A stretch of DNA of 64,000 bases from Candidatus Anammoximicrobium sp. GTDB taxonomy: Bacteria > Planctomycetota > Planctomycetia > Pirellulales > Pirellulaceae. The stretch covers positions 1 through 64,000 of the forward strand of contig JAAYYU010000237.1 in NCBI GenBank assembly GCA_012515235.1, read 5' to 3'. Numbering within the stretch: the first letter of the stretch is position 1; each line of letters begins with the position of its first letter. Below the pieces are notes generated by a model. The model did no database searches and had not been told where the DNA came from. It saw only the letters and a list, made by a program, of their open reading frames with translations. The position numbers were made by a program, and so were the translations under genes. Below are positions 7,848 through 17,783 of the stretch, piece after piece.

Positions 7848-10610
7848 ATGCCAATCACGCGCGAGTTTCTGGGGTTCGACCGGCCGGCGCTGGCGACGGC
7901 GGCCGAGTACTTGATTGACCGGTTCGGCCGGTCGTCTTTGGCCGATCTTCGCCACGTGATCGTGGTCGTGCCGGGGGCCCGGGCGGGCCGGCGGCTGTTG
8001 GAGATCCTTGTGGATCGCGCCGAGGCGAAGGGGCCGATGTTCGCGCCGCCCCAGATAGCGACCGTGGGGCAACTTCCCGAACTGCTCTACCAGGCCAAGA
8101 AGCCGTTTGCCGACGAACTGACGCAACAATTGGCCTGGGCCGCGGCGCTGCGCAAGTTCGACCGAACCAAGCTGCCCATCGTCGTCGCCGACCGGCCGCA
8201 CGACGGCGATTCCGCCCGTTGGCTCGATTTGGGCCGGTTGCTGCAATCGCTGCACCGAGAACTAGCCAGCGACGGATTGACTTTTTCCGATGTGGTCCGG
8301 CGGGGCAAGTCGCTGGCCGGCTTTGAAACGGAGCGCTGGCAGACGCTGGCGGAAATCCAGCATGCCTACCTCGGTACGCTTGACCGTCTGGGCCTCTGGG
8401 ACCGCCAGACAGCGCGGCTGTTTGCGATCGAGCATCGCGAATGCTGCAGCGACCGGCCGATCGCGCTCGTGGGCGTGGCCGATTTGAACGGAACCCTGCG
8501 GCAGATGCTGGATCAGGTCGCCGACCACGTCACGGCGCTGGTCTACGCACCGCAGGCGTGGGTCGATCGGTTCGATTCGCACGGCGGCCTGTGCGTCGAG
8601 GCGTGGCAGGATGTTGAACTGCCGATCCCGGACGCGTCGCTGCTGGAGGCCGATGGCCCAGGCGAACAAGCCGAAGAGGTCGCTCGGCGGATCGCGCAGT
8701 TCGACGGACGGTTTCTGGCCGAGCAGATCACGATCGGTGTGCCCGACGAACGGATCGTATCGCCGCTTGTCCGGCAACTCGACGAGTGCCAACTGCCGAA
8801 CCGGTACGGGGCGGGAGAATCGCTGGCTTGTGCCGGCGTTCATCGTCTGCTCGGCGATCTGGCGGCCTTTGCCCGCAGTGGCCGGTACGCCGATTTCGCC
8901 CGGCTGGTGCGCCATCCCGACGCCGAGACGTGGCTGATGGACGCAGGCGTGCCGCCGGGTTGGCTGCAAGATTTGGACGATTACTACAACAAGCACTTGC
9001 CGCGCAGCATCGACGGCCGCTGGCTCGGCCCGCCGAAGGACTGCCGGCGGCTGGGCGACGTCTACGGGCGGGTCGCAGGGCTGACCCGGCCGCTGCAAGG
9101 GGCACCGCGAGCGATCCAGCGTTGGCTGCCGGAGATCCGGCAGATTCTGTTCGTAGTCTATGGCGGCCGCGAGTTCGATCTGGAAAACGAGGCGGATCGG
9201 CGAGCGTGGAAGGCGTGCGGCGCGGTACATAATGCGCTGGACCGGTTAGCGGATATCCCGGAGACGTTGGTGCCCGATGTCAGCGGTGCCGTGGCGCTTC
9301 GGCTGCTGTTGGATCAGGGGAACGCCGAACGGATACCGCCGGCGGCCGACGCTGCGGCGATCGAACTGGTGGGCTGGCTGGAATTGCCGCTGGACGACGC
9401 GCCGGCCTTGATCGTCACCAGCTTCAACGAAGGCTTCGTGCCCTCGAGCGTCAACGCCGATCTGTTCTTGCCGGGCGGTTTGCGATCGGCTTTGGGATTG
9501 GACGACAACGCGCGGCGTTATGCGCGGGACGCCTACGCGGTGGCAACGCTACTCTCGCCGTGGCGCAACACGACGTTCATCGTCGCGCGGCGGGATGCAG
9601 ACGGCTATCCGCTGGCGCCCAGCCGTCTGCTGTTTGCTGCCCCGCCCGACGCCGTAGCCCAGAGAGCGTTGCGGTTCTTCGCCGAGGCGCCAAGACGGCC
9701 TGTGCGTCCGCCGCTGGCCGGAGGCTTGGTCAGCTCGCGTTCGGAACACGCGTTTGAGGTGCCGCTGCCACGTTTGGAACCGGTCACGGAGGTCAGCGTG
9801 ACCTCGTTCAAGAAGTATCTGACATGTCCGTATCGGTTTTACCTCGACCAAGTGTTGAAGTTGAAGCCTATCCACGACAACGCGACGGAACTGGACGGCA
9901 AGAGCTTCGGCGATCTGGCGCACGAGGTGCTGGAGCGTTTCGGCCGCAGTGAGGCTCGCGATGCGACGGATGCCGACGCGATTGAGCGGGAGCTGGGTCA
10001 CGGCCTTGACGAACTGGTTAGAGAGCGTTTCGGCGGGCATCCGGGAGCGGTGCTCTTGGTCCAGATCGAGCAGTTGCGGCTGCGCTTGCGGGCGTTCGCT
10101 CGCTGGCAGGCCGACTGGGCGGCCCAGGGGTGGCAAATCGAACGTACCGAGTTCGATCAGCCTGGCACATTGGACGTGGACGGGGAGTCGATGGTGTTGA
10201 AAGGCCGCATCGACCGCATCGACGTCAACCAGCGGACCGGCCAGCGGATCATCTTCGATTACAAGACATCTGACGTTGGCGATCCACCGGAAAAAACGCA
10301 TCGCGAGAAGTCGGGCGAGTGGATTGACCTGCAGTTGCCCTTGTATCGCCATCTGGTCCGCGCAGCCGGGATCGCCGGGCCGGTGGGGTTGGGCTATATC
10401 GTGTTGCCCAAGGAAACGGGCCGCGTCGGAGCGTCGTTGGCCGAGTGGACCGAGGGCGACCTGGAGGCCGCGGATCGGGCGGCACGCGATGTGGTGCGAA
10501 AGATCCGCAAGGGAGTCTTCTGGCCGCCGAAGGACCCGCCGCCAAAGTACAGCGAAGACTTGGCCCCCATTTGCCTGGATGGCGTTTTCGGGAGGAGGCA
10601 GTGGAGATGA
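7848..10610 (+). CDS. addB: AddB-like helicase-nuclease subunit B
   Basis: A 920-residue protein with the layout of AddB/RexB, the partner of AddA in double-strand break resection. The N-terminus has VIVVVPGARAGRR where other AddB proteins have a Walker A; the lysine is absent. The C-terminal PD-(D/E)xK nuclease has KYLTCPYRFY (Cys660), GRIDRID at 786-792 and FDYK at 803-806. Classical AddB holds an iron-sulfur cluster with three further cysteines in CxxCxxxxxC; only one C-terminal Cys (909) is seen, so the cluster is probably lost. The last four bases overlap addA as ATGA. GAGGGA lies upstream of the ATG. Confidence 0.8.
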   Translation: MPITREFLGFDRPALATAAEYLIDRFGRSSLADLRHVIVVVPGARAGRRLLEILVDRAEAKGPMFAPPQIATVGQLPELLYQAKKPFADELTQQLAWAAALRKFDRTKLPIVVADRPHDGDSARWLDLGRLLQSLHRELASDGLTFSDVVRRGKSLAGFETERWQTLAEIQHAYLGTLDRLGLWDRQTARLFAIEHRECCSDRPIALVGVADLNGTLRQMLDQVADHVTALVYAPQAWVDRFDSHGGLCVEAWQDVELPIPDASLLEADGPGEQAEEVARRIAQFDGRFLAEQITIGVPDERIVSPLVRQLDECQLPNRYGAGESLACAGVHRLLGDLAAFARSGRYADFARLVRHPDAETWLMDAGVPPGWLQDLDDYYNKHLPRSIDGRWLGPPKDCRRLGDVYGRVAGLTRPLQGAPRAIQRWLPEIRQILFVVYGGREFDLENEADRRAWKACGAVHNALDRLADIPETLVPDVSGAVALRLLLDQGNAERIPPAADAAAIELVGWLELPLDDAPALIVTSFNEGFVPSSVNADLFLPGGLRSALGLDDNARRYARDAYAVATLLSPWRNTTFIVARRDADGYPLAPSRLLFAAPPDAVAQRALRFFAEAPRRPVRPPLAGGLVSSRSEHAFEVPLPRLEPVTEVSVTSFKKYLTCPYRFYLDQVLKLKPIHDNATELDGKSFGDLAHEVLERFGRSEARDATDADAIERELGHGLDELVRERFGGHPGAVLLVQIEQLRLRLRAFARWQADWAAQGWQIERTEFDQPGTLDVDGESMVLKGRIDRIDVNQRTGQRIIFDYKTSDVGDPPEKTHREKSGEWIDLQLPLYRHLVRAAGIAGPVGLGYIVLPKETGRVGASLAEWTEGDLEAADRAARDVVRKIRKGVFWPPKDPPPKYSEDLAPICLDGVFGRRQWR

Positions 10611-13600
10611 GCCCTGCGCCGTTGGGACACGAGTTGATCCGCGCGTCGGCGGGTACGGGAAAGACGTACGAACTGACGAATCGCTATCTGCGCCTGCTGC
10701 GCTGCGGACAGCGGCCGGACGATATTCTGGCTGCGACGTTCACGCGCAAGGCGGCCGGCGAAATCCTGGGACGCGTTCTGCTGCGGTTGGCCGAGGCCGC
10801 GACCGACGAGGCGAAGCGTGCCGGCTTGCAGGCCGCGTTGGGCGCCGAAACGCTCACCCGCGAAGAGTGCCTGATCGTACTGGCCGGGATGGTCCGCCGC
10901 TTGCACCGCCTGCGGATCGGCACGCTGGACAGTTTCTTCGCGCAACTGGCCGGCAGTTTTTCGCTGGAGATCGGCCTGGCCCCCGGCTGGCGAATTTCCG
11001 ACGAGCATGAGGATGCGGCCCTGCGGGCGGAGGCGATGGACGCGGTACTGAATAACGAAGATCCTCGTAGCCTGTTGACTCTGCTCCACGCGCTGACAGG
11101 CGGCGAGACCACCCGCAGCCTCGACCGCGAAGTGCGCGAGAAGATCAACTCGTTGTACGCGATCTATCGCGAAAGCAGCCGGGACGCCTGGTATCGCGTG
11201 CCGCGTTTGCAGGAGTTGCCGGAAGCCCAACTGAGCGCGGCCCTGGAAACGCTGCGCGGGATTCCCCTGCCGCAGCACCGGGACTGGGACAAGGCGCACC
11301 GGAAGCATGTCCAGGCGGCAGAAGCGGGCGATTGGGAAGCCTTCGTGAAAGGCGGCATCGCCAAAGCGGTGGCGGCCCCCAAGACCAGCTATTGCACCAA
11401 GCCGATCGAGACGGTCGTCGCCTCCGCGTATCGTCCGCTGATCGATCATGCCAAGGCGGTGCTGATGAATCGACTGGCCAACCAGACCGAAGCGACGCAC
11501 CAATTGCTCGCAAGGTTCCACGACCAGTACCAACAACTCAAGTCGCAGGCCCGCGTCTTGCGGTTCGAAGACCTTGCATTCCAGCTTGCGGAGCGTTTTC
11601 CCGCCATCTTGGAGGCCGACTTCGGCGGCGGGAACAAGGACTTGGGCGAGAGAATTGACGGCGACCGACTCGCGGTTCGACTTGACTCACACCTGCAGCA
11701 CCTGCTGTTGGACGAATTCCAAGACACTTCGCTCGCGCAATGGTCCGTCATTCAGCCGCTCGCACAGCGGATCGCCGGAGCAGAATCGGATCATTCTCTC
11801 TTCTGCGTCGGCGACACCAAACAAGCCATTTACGGCTGGCGCGGCGGCGTGGCGGAGATCTTCGATGCGGTCGCGCGCGATGTGGCGAACGTCCACCAGC
11901 GATCGCTGGACACGAGTTGGCGGTCCTCGTCGCCTGTTGTCCAAGCGGTCAACCAGATCTTCCAGAACCTGCAACGGCACAAGACCCTCGGCGATCTGGC
12001 CGGCGCGGTAGCCGGCTGGCAGAAACAATTCCACCGACACCAGGCCGCTGAATCGAAGCGCGGTCTCAACGGTTACGTCTGCCTCCAGGCCGCCCGTGCG
12101 GCGAACAGCGATGAGACGGATTTACCACAGGACATCACGCTGCGGTTCGTGGCTGAGCAGGTCGCAGACTGGACGAAACAAGCCCCCGGTTTCGACGTTG
12201 GCGTGTTGGTGCAACGCAACAAGACGGTCCGCCGGTTGATTTATGAATTGCGGGAACAAGGCATCGAGGCCAGCGAAGAAGGCGGCAGTTCCTTGAACGA
12301 CTCTGCCGCGGTGCGGCTCATCTTGTCCTTGATCCAACTGGCCGACCATTCCGGCGACTCGGTCGCACGGTTTCACGTCGCCACGTCGCCGCTGGCCGCC
12401 TCGCTGGAGCTGTGCCCTGCGGCGGATCAGACCGATGGGACGGCCGGTTCGGCGGGCCATGACATGGATGTGGCGATTCGGTCCGCGAGCCAGCGCGGTG
12501 ATGCCGCGGCCGGCCGCCTGGCCCGCCGCGTCCGTCGCCAGCTTGTTGATGACGGGTACGGGCCGACGGTTTGCAGCCTGGTCCGACAGCTCGCGCCGGC
12601 CTGCAATCGCCGGGAATTGCGCCGGGCGGAGAAGTTGGTCGGTCTGGCTTACCAGTACGACGCCGCGGCCACGTCGCGGCCACGCGATTTCGCCGCCTAT
12701 GTCGGTTCCGCCAAGGTTCACGATCCGACTGCCGCCAACGTGCGCGTGATGACTGTGCATCAGGCGAAAGGCTTGGAGTTCGACATCGTTGTGCTGGCGG
12801 ATCTCGACGGCGTGTTGATCGGCCAGCGCGGCGATCTGGTCGTCGGGCGACCGTCGCCGACAGAGCCGATCGACCGGGTGTGCCGCCGCTGCAACAAGGA
12901 CGTGCAGCAACTGTTGCCTGCAGACTGGCAGCGGCTGTTTCGCACCGCCGACGATCAAGACGTGGCCGAATCGCTCTGCGTCCTGTATGTCGCCGTGACG
13001 CGGGCCGTTCACGCTCTGCACATGATCGTTGCCCCTTCGGCCGGCAACGAAAAATCGCTGCACAAGACGTTCGGCGGCCTGTTGCGTGCGGCCCTGACCG
13101 ATGGTCGCCGGCTGGCACCGGGAGAAATCGCCTTCGAAGCGGGTGATCGTGAGTGGTTTCGAGATCCGGGTGTTGATCGCGGGCTGTCCGCTGCCGACGT
13201 TGCGCGGCAAGCCGAATCGCTCGCACCGCTGGAAGTGCAGCTGGCGGCGCCGGCCGCGCGGCGTTGGCGCGGGCTGCAGCGTGTGAGCCCTTCCCGGTTG
13301 GAAGGCGGCGCTCGGGTCCGGCTCGCCGCTCCCAGGGGTGACGGCATCGGCGTCGCCGATCACAGGCTCGCAAGGGATCGAGGCATGGTCATCCACGCTT
13401 GGTTCCAGCAGATCGAGTGGCTCGATGACGGCTTACCGAGCAACGAGCGCCTCCGCGAGGTCGCCGCGCGGAGTGGCCTCGCGCTGAAGCTCGACGACCT
13501 CGACCGCTGGCTGGCGGACTTCCACGCGATGCTCGCCCGGCCGAACGTCGCCGCCTGCCTGCACCGCGCCGCCTACGGTGGCTATCCCGGCGCGAGACTT

Positions 13601-13915
13601 ACGGTCGAGACCGAGCGTCCGTTCGCCGTCCGCGACGGCGAACGCTTGCTCGTCGGCAGCATCGACCGCTTGGTTACCGTCTGGGACAGAGAGCGGCTCA
13701 TCGCCGCGGAGATCCTGGACTTCAAGACCGACGCGATTGCCCATCATGACCAGTACGCGTTGTCGGAAAAGGTGAGATTTTACACACCGCAGTTGCAGGC
13801 GTACTGCCAGGCTGTCCAGAAGCTGACCGCAAGTGGACTGCCGCAAACTTCGGCCAAGTTGGTGTTGCTCGAGGCGGGGCTGGTGATTCCAATTCCGATT
13901 GAAGGTGCGGCGTGA
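10607..13915 (+). CDS. addA: AddA-like UvrD-family helicase-nuclease subunit A
   Basis: A 1102-residue superfamily 1 helicase with a C-terminal nuclease. Walker A ASAGTGKT lies at 13-20, Walker B DEFQDT at 369-374, motif V VMTVHQAKGLEFD at 714-726 and motif VI LYVAVTRA near 793. Near the end ILDFKTDAI holds the nuclease D-x-K (1038-1040). With AddB it should form the enzyme that unwinds and trims DNA ends and loads RecA. The ATG was chosen because it overlaps the addB stop and has GGAGGAGG upstream; the frame is open further upstream inside addB. Length fits AddA (about 1100-1250). Confidence 0.9.
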   Translation: MSPAPLGHELIRASAGTGKTYELTNRYLRLLRCGQRPDDILAATFTRKAAGEILGRVLLRLAEAATDEAKRAGLQAALGAETLTREECLIVLAGMVRRLHRLRIGTLDSFFAQLAGSFSLEIGLAPGWRISDEHEDAALRAEAMDAVLNNEDPRSLLTLLHALTGGETTRSLDREVREKINSLYAIYRESSRDAWYRVPRLQELPEAQLSAALETLRGIPLPQHRDWDKAHRKHVQAAEAGDWEAFVKGGIAKAVAAPKTSYCTKPIETVVASAYRPLIDHAKAVLMNRLANQTEATHQLLARFHDQYQQLKSQARVLRFEDLAFQLAERFPAILEADFGGGNKDLGERIDGDRLAVRLDSHLQHLLLDEFQDTSLAQWSVIQPLAQRIAGAESDHSLFCVGDTKQAIYGWRGGVAEIFDAVARDVANVHQRSLDTSWRSSSPVVQAVNQIFQNLQRHKTLGDLAGAVAGWQKQFHRHQAAESKRGLNGYVCLQAARAANSDETDLPQDITLRFVAEQVADWTKQAPGFDVGVLVQRNKTVRRLIYELREQGIEASEEGGSSLNDSAAVRLILSLIQLADHSGDSVARFHVATSPLAASLELCPAADQTDGTAGSAGHDMDVAIRSASQRGDAAAGRLARRVRRQLVDDGYGPTVCSLVRQLAPACNRRELRRAEKLVGLAYQYDAAATSRPRDFAAYVGSAKVHDPTAANVRVMTVHQAKGLEFDIVVLADLDGVLIGQRGDLVVGRPSPTEPIDRVCRRCNKDVQQLLPADWQRLFRTADDQDVAESLCVLYVAVTRAVHALHMIVAPSAGNEKSLHKTFGGLLRAALTDGRRLAPGEIAFEAGDREWFRDPGVDRGLSAADVARQAESLAPLEVQLAAPAARRWRGLQRVSPSRLEGGARVRLAAPRGDGIGVADHRLARDRGMVIHAWFQQIEWLDDGLPSNERLREVAARSGLALKLDDLDRWLADFHAMLARPNVAACLHRAAYGGYPGARLTVETERPFAVRDGERLLVGSIDRLVTVWDRERLIAAEILDFKTDAIAHHDQYALSEKVRFYTPQLQAYCQAVQKLTASGLPQTSAKLVLLEAGLVIPIPIEGAA

Positions 13916-14357
13916 AATGTCACGCTCCTTCTGGGACGGCGCGGGAGGCGTTTTTTCGGCAGGGAGGTCTTATCCTGATGACAATCCTCGGAACGGAAAC
14001 TGTTTCCCCCCGAAACTGAAGGAGTGACATGGTGAGTTCTGTAGTCTTACCGCACGCGGGTCCGCTCGGCTTGGGGACCACCTGCCGCACGGCCTGCTGG
14101 GCGTATCGACGTCGCTCGGGCGGCGGCATGGCGGGAGTTGGCCTGGCCCGCCAAGCCTGAAAGCGTGATGGTCATCGGCGGCAGAAGATGATCGAGTTCA
14201 GGACGCAGGGCTCGATATCGAACGTCGCGCGGTATACTCTTGCCGGGAATGTGAGCCAAGGCGTACACTGGCAGGCCGGAACGCCATGGTCTTTTGCCGA
14301 GACGCGGCGTCGGGGAAAACTCCTGCAGGCGGTGGCCCGTCCGGATAGGTGGATCTC
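13916..14357. other. Intergenic stretch before sulfatase pair
   Basis: Nothing firmly coding. A 43-codon frame at 14029-14160 on the plus strand begins with ATG behind GGAG, but its composition gives no protein family and it may be chance. A TATACT near 14232 could be a -10 element for the sulfatases; no good -35 pairs with it. Confidence 0.4.
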
Positions 14358-15806
14358 ATGCGATGCTTCCTTGCTCTTCCGCTTCTGTTCGCTTCCGTGG
14401 CTCACGCGGCCGAGAGGCCGAATATCGTGATGGTCTTCATCGACGATATGGGCTGGGGGGATTTCTCTTGCTTCGGGAATCGCGATGCGCAGACGCCGAA
14501 CGTGGATCGGCTGGCGGCGGAGGGCGTGCGGTTCTCGCAGTTTTACGTCAATGCGCCGATCTGCTCGCCGTCGCGGTGCGCGCTGACGACGGGGCAATAC
14601 CCGCAGCGATGGCGGATTGCGTCGTACCTTGCCCATCGCGCCGAGAACGAGCGGCGAGGTGTGGCCAATTGGCTTGATCCGCAAGCGCCTACCCTGGCGA
14701 GAATCCTGCACGGCCACGGCTACGCCACCGGGCACTTTGGCAAATGGCATCTGGGCGGCCAGCGGGACGTCGAAGACGCGCCGCCCATCAGCGCTTACGG
14801 TTTCGACGAAACCCTGACCAACTTTGAAGGCATGGGCGCAAAGCTTCTGCCGCTGACCCTCAAACCCGGCGACACGCAGCCGGGCCGCATCTGGACGGAC
14901 GCCGAGATGCTCGGCGGGCCCGTCGTCTGGATGCAGCGCTGCGAGATCACCAGCGGTTTTGTGGGCGCGGCGATGGCGTTCATCGAGCGGACCGTCCAGG
15001 CCGGCAAGCCGTTCTACGTGAACCTCTGGCCCGACGACGTGCATAGCCCGTACTGGCCGCCGGTGGCGAAGTGGGGCGACGGCAGCAAGCGCCGCCTGTA
15101 CCTGTCCGTGTTGGAAGAAATGGACCGGCAGTTCGGCCGACTGTTCGACCACATCCGCAACACACCCGCCTTGCGCGACAACACGCTGATCCTGGTCTGC
15201 TCGGACAACGGCCCGGACGTGGGCGCGGGCAGCGCCGGGACCCTGCGCGGCACCAAGGCCACGCTGTACGAAGGCGGCACGCGCTCGCCGCTGGTCGTCT
15301 GGGGGCCGGGGCTGATCGCCCGTGACAAAGCGGGTACGCACAACGAGACGTCGGTCTTTGCCGCCATCGACCTGGTGCCCTCGCTGCTGGCGATCGTCGG
15401 CGTCGCGCCGCGGCCCGAGGTGACGTTCGACGGCGAGAATCTCGCGCCCGTTCTGCGGGGTGAAAGCACCGCGTCGCGGGCCGCGCCCTTGTTCTGGCGC
15501 CGTCCGCCCGACCGCAAGTTCGCCTACGGTGCCGGCCCGCTGCCGGATTTGTCCGTGCGCGAGGGCGACTGGAAACTGTTGTGCGAGTACAATGGCAGCC
15601 AACCGGAACTGTACAACCTCGCGGATGATCCGGGCGAAACGACCAACGTCGCCGGTCAGCATCCGGACGTGGTCCGGCGACTGGCCGAGGCCCTGTTGGC
15701 GTGGAACAAGACGATGCCCGCCGATCACGGCCCGGCCTTGGGATCCGAATCAAAGCCGAAACCTGCAAGCAAGAAAAGGAACAGCCATGCTGCCAGTAAA
15801 TCTTAG
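14358..15806 (+). CDS. Secreted sulfatase
   Basis: A 482-residue type I sulfatase with a clear Sec signal peptide (MRCFLALPLLFASVAHA). The metal motif FIDDMGWGD lies near residues 27-35. The formylglycine motif CSPSR is at 69-73. GHFGKWHLGG, DDVHSPYWPP and CSDNGPDVG follow. The C-terminus has LYNLADDPGETTNVA. Substrate unknown. ATG 14358 was preferred to the in-frame GTG at 14349 because it gives a normal signal peptide. Its last 20 bases overlap the next sulfatase, so the two are co-translated and may act on the same polymer. Confidence 0.93.
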   Translation: MRCFLALPLLFASVAHAAERPNIVMVFIDDMGWGDFSCFGNRDAQTPNVDRLAAEGVRFSQFYVNAPICSPSRCALTTGQYPQRWRIASYLAHRAENERRGVANWLDPQAPTLARILHGHGYATGHFGKWHLGGQRDVEDAPPISAYGFDETLTNFEGMGAKLLPLTLKPGDTQPGRIWTDAEMLGGPVVWMQRCEITSGFVGAAMAFIERTVQAGKPFYVNLWPDDVHSPYWPPVAKWGDGSKRRLYLSVLEEMDRQFGRLFDHIRNTPALRDNTLILVCSDNGPDVGAGSAGTLRGTKATLYEGGTRSPLVVWGPGLIARDKAGTHNETSVFAAIDLVPSLLAIVGVAPRPEVTFDGENLAPVLRGESTASRAAPLFWRRPPDRKFAYGAGPLPDLSVREGDWKLLCEYNGSQPELYNLADDPGETTNVAGQHPDVVRRLAEALLAWNKTMPADHGPALGSESKPKPASKKRNSHAASKS

Positions 15807-17319
15807 CCGCGTCCCGCTTCTGATCGGTTTCTGTCTCTTCGCGCTGTGTGCCGTCGCCGCCCTTCCCGCCGTTTGTGCCGCGGACCGACTGAACGTCGTC
15901 TTTATTCTTGCCGACGACCTGGGTTGGGGAGAACTCGGCTGCTACGGCCAACAGAAGATCCCGACGCCGAACATCGACCGCCTGGCCGCGCAAGGGATGC
16001 GGTTCACCCAGCACTACAGCGGCGCGCCGGTGTGCGCTCCGTCGCGCTGCGTGCTGATGACCGGCAAGCATTTGGGACATGCCGAAGTGCGCGGCAATCT
16101 GCGGGCCGCTGCCAGGTTCCCGGAGTTCAGCGAAGGACAGTACCCGCTGTCCGCACAAGCGGTGACGATCGCACAACGATTTCAAAAGGCCGGTTACGCC
16201 ACGGGCGCGATGGGCAAGTGGGGGCTCGGCCCGGTCGGCAGCACGGGCGATCCGAACCGCAAGGGCTTCGATCTGTTCTTTGGCTACAACTGCCAGGGCA
16301 TCGCGCACAGCTATTACCCGTCGCACCTGTGGCGGAACGCGGAGAAGATCACGATCAACGCCCGGCCCATCCCCGGCCACGCGAAGCAGCCCGAAGGCGA
16401 GGTGAAACTGGACGACTGGATCGGCGAGACGTACGCGCCGAAGCTCATGGTTGCGGAGGCGGAGAAGTTCATCGCCGCCCATGCGTCGGGCCCGTTTTTC
16501 CTCTACCTGCCCTTTACCGAGCCGCACGTCGCCATCCACCCGCCGCGCGAGTCGGTGGGGAAGTTTCCCGCCGAGTGGGATACGGAGGTCTATCGCGGTG
16601 GGAACGGCTACCTGCCGCATCCGCGGCCGCGAGCCGGTTACGCGGCCATGATCAACGACTTGGACGGCTACGTGGGCCGCGTGCTGACGGCGCTCGACCG
16701 CGCGGGCCTGGCCGACCGCACGCTGGTTGTCTTCAGCAGCGACAACGGCACCACGCACGAGGGCCGTGCGGACCCGCGTTTCCACGTCGGCGGCGCGGAC
16801 CCGAAATTCTTCAACAGCACCGCTGGCCTGCGGGCGTACAAGGGCAGCGTGTACGAGGGAGGCATCCGCGTGCCGATGATCGCGCGGCTGCCTGGCCGCA
16901 TCGCGGCCGGCGCGGTGAACGACACGCCCGGCTACTTCGCCGACTGGTTCCCGACGCTGTGTGACGCGGCGGGATTGGAAAAGCCCGACGGTTTGGATGG
17001 CCAAAGCCTCTGGCCGGTGCTCACGGGCCAGTCCCCGACGCTCACCTCGCGCCAGCCCATGATTTGGGTCTTCCCCGAATACGGCGGCCAGATTGCCGTG
17101 CGGATCGGCAACTTCAAGCTCGTCCGGCAGGGCTTGAAAACGAAAAAGCCCGGGGCGTGGGAAGTGTACGACCTGGCGCAGGACCGCGGCGAAACGAACG
17201 ACCTGGCCGCCACGCGCGTTGACCTGATCCAACAGGCCGAGGAACTGCTGCGCCGCGAAGTCAGCGAGAACTCGGTCTTCCCCGTGCTCATCCCTGGACT
17301 GAATACCGCCCGGCGATGA
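15787..17319 (+). CDS. Secreted sulfatase, coupled to the previous one
   Basis: A 510-residue type I sulfatase with a signal peptide ending near Ala-Ala 31-32. ILADDLGWGELGCYG carries the metal site and CAPSR at 83-87 is the formylglycine motif. GAMGKWGLGPVGSTGDP and FSSDNGTTHEG are typical of the arylsulfatase A-like group with a PFFLYLPFTEPH segment. The start ATG lies 20 bases before the end of the upstream sulfatase and has AAGGAA in front. Sequence divergence from its neighbour (different lengths between motifs) argues for distinct substrates rather than recent duplication. Confidence 0.93.
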   Translation: MLPVNLSRVPLLIGFCLFALCAVAALPAVCAADRLNVVFILADDLGWGELGCYGQQKIPTPNIDRLAAQGMRFTQHYSGAPVCAPSRCVLMTGKHLGHAEVRGNLRAAARFPEFSEGQYPLSAQAVTIAQRFQKAGYATGAMGKWGLGPVGSTGDPNRKGFDLFFGYNCQGIAHSYYPSHLWRNAEKITINARPIPGHAKQPEGEVKLDDWIGETYAPKLMVAEAEKFIAAHASGPFFLYLPFTEPHVAIHPPRESVGKFPAEWDTEVYRGGNGYLPHPRPRAGYAAMINDLDGYVGRVLTALDRAGLADRTLVVFSSDNGTTHEGRADPRFHVGGADPKFFNSTAGLRAYKGSVYEGGIRVPMIARLPGRIAAGAVNDTPGYFADWFPTLCDAAGLEKPDGLDGQSLWPVLTGQSPTLTSRQPMIWVFPEYGGQIAVRIGNFKLVRQGLKTKKPGAWEVYDLAQDRGETNDLAATRVDLIQQAEELLRREVSENSVFPVLIPGLNTARR

Positions 17320-17353
17320 CCCTGAGCAAACGCGGTCCGGGCGGTCGTCCACC

Positions 17354-17476
17354 GCGGACACGGTGGCGTGTGCGGCTTACCAGCAGATCGTTGGGCTGGA
17401 AAAGGCTGCCTTGCCGCCGGTCCTGGCGGCACTGCGTCGTGAGCCGGGATCATGGGTTCCGGGCTCCGGCTGTTGA
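17354..17476 (+). pseudogene. Remnant of a small conserved protein
   Basis: The frame reads YQQIVGLEKAALPPVLAALR and then REPGSW. This resembles the pattern Y-x-x-I-x-x-x-G-x-x-x-x-P-x-I/L-L-x-x-L-x-R-E-P-x-x-W seen in short orphan proteins that often occur in planctomycete and cyanobacterial genomes. The usual WALxxITG continuation is missing and the frame stops. No start codon is evident. The assignment rests on pattern memory and is uncertain. Confidence 0.35.
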
Positions 17477-17489
17477 TCAGCGCGTCAAG

Positions 17490-17534
17490 GGGCGCTTGAA
17501 AACCGGCCACGGATGGGCGCTTGAAAACCGGCCA
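17490..17534. mobile_element. Two IS21-like terminal repeats (IS remnant)
   Basis: The 20-mer GGGCGCTTGAAAACCGGCCA occurs at 17490-17509 and again, exactly, at 17515-17534. Repeated TGAAAACCGGCCA units at 20-30 bp spacing are typical of ends of IS21-family elements. No istA or istB gene is present nearby, so this is a solo end or scar. Confidence 0.5.
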
Positions 17535-17783
17535 GTGGACATGGTTTGAACAGGAACTCTCACAATAATTACGACGAGTCGACTTGACAAGTCGCGAAGG
17601 TGGCCGGTTCCCATGCCTGGGATCGTGAGGAACCGGGAGTATTGACGCTCAACTCGAACGGCGTCTGCCGGAAGTGAATTCGTCGTCACCTTTGACGATG
17701 CCATCCACGGCCGGGCCTTTCCCGACACGATTTGCCCGTGGCGTGCGAACTACGCATCGCTCCTGCCACGCGGTCCCACCACG

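Larger units (their letters stand above)
17320..17783. other. Intergenic stretch with gene and IS remnants
   Basis: This gap holds a short coding remnant (17354-17476) and two IS21-like end repeats (17490-17534), listed separately. The rest shows no gene. The plus-strand sulfatases and minus-strand Hsp70 gene converge here. Confidence 0.6.

Noticed and set aside
14029-14160. Small gene behind GGAG
   Set aside because: Only 43 codons with no recognisable family; kept as a note in the intergenic entry.
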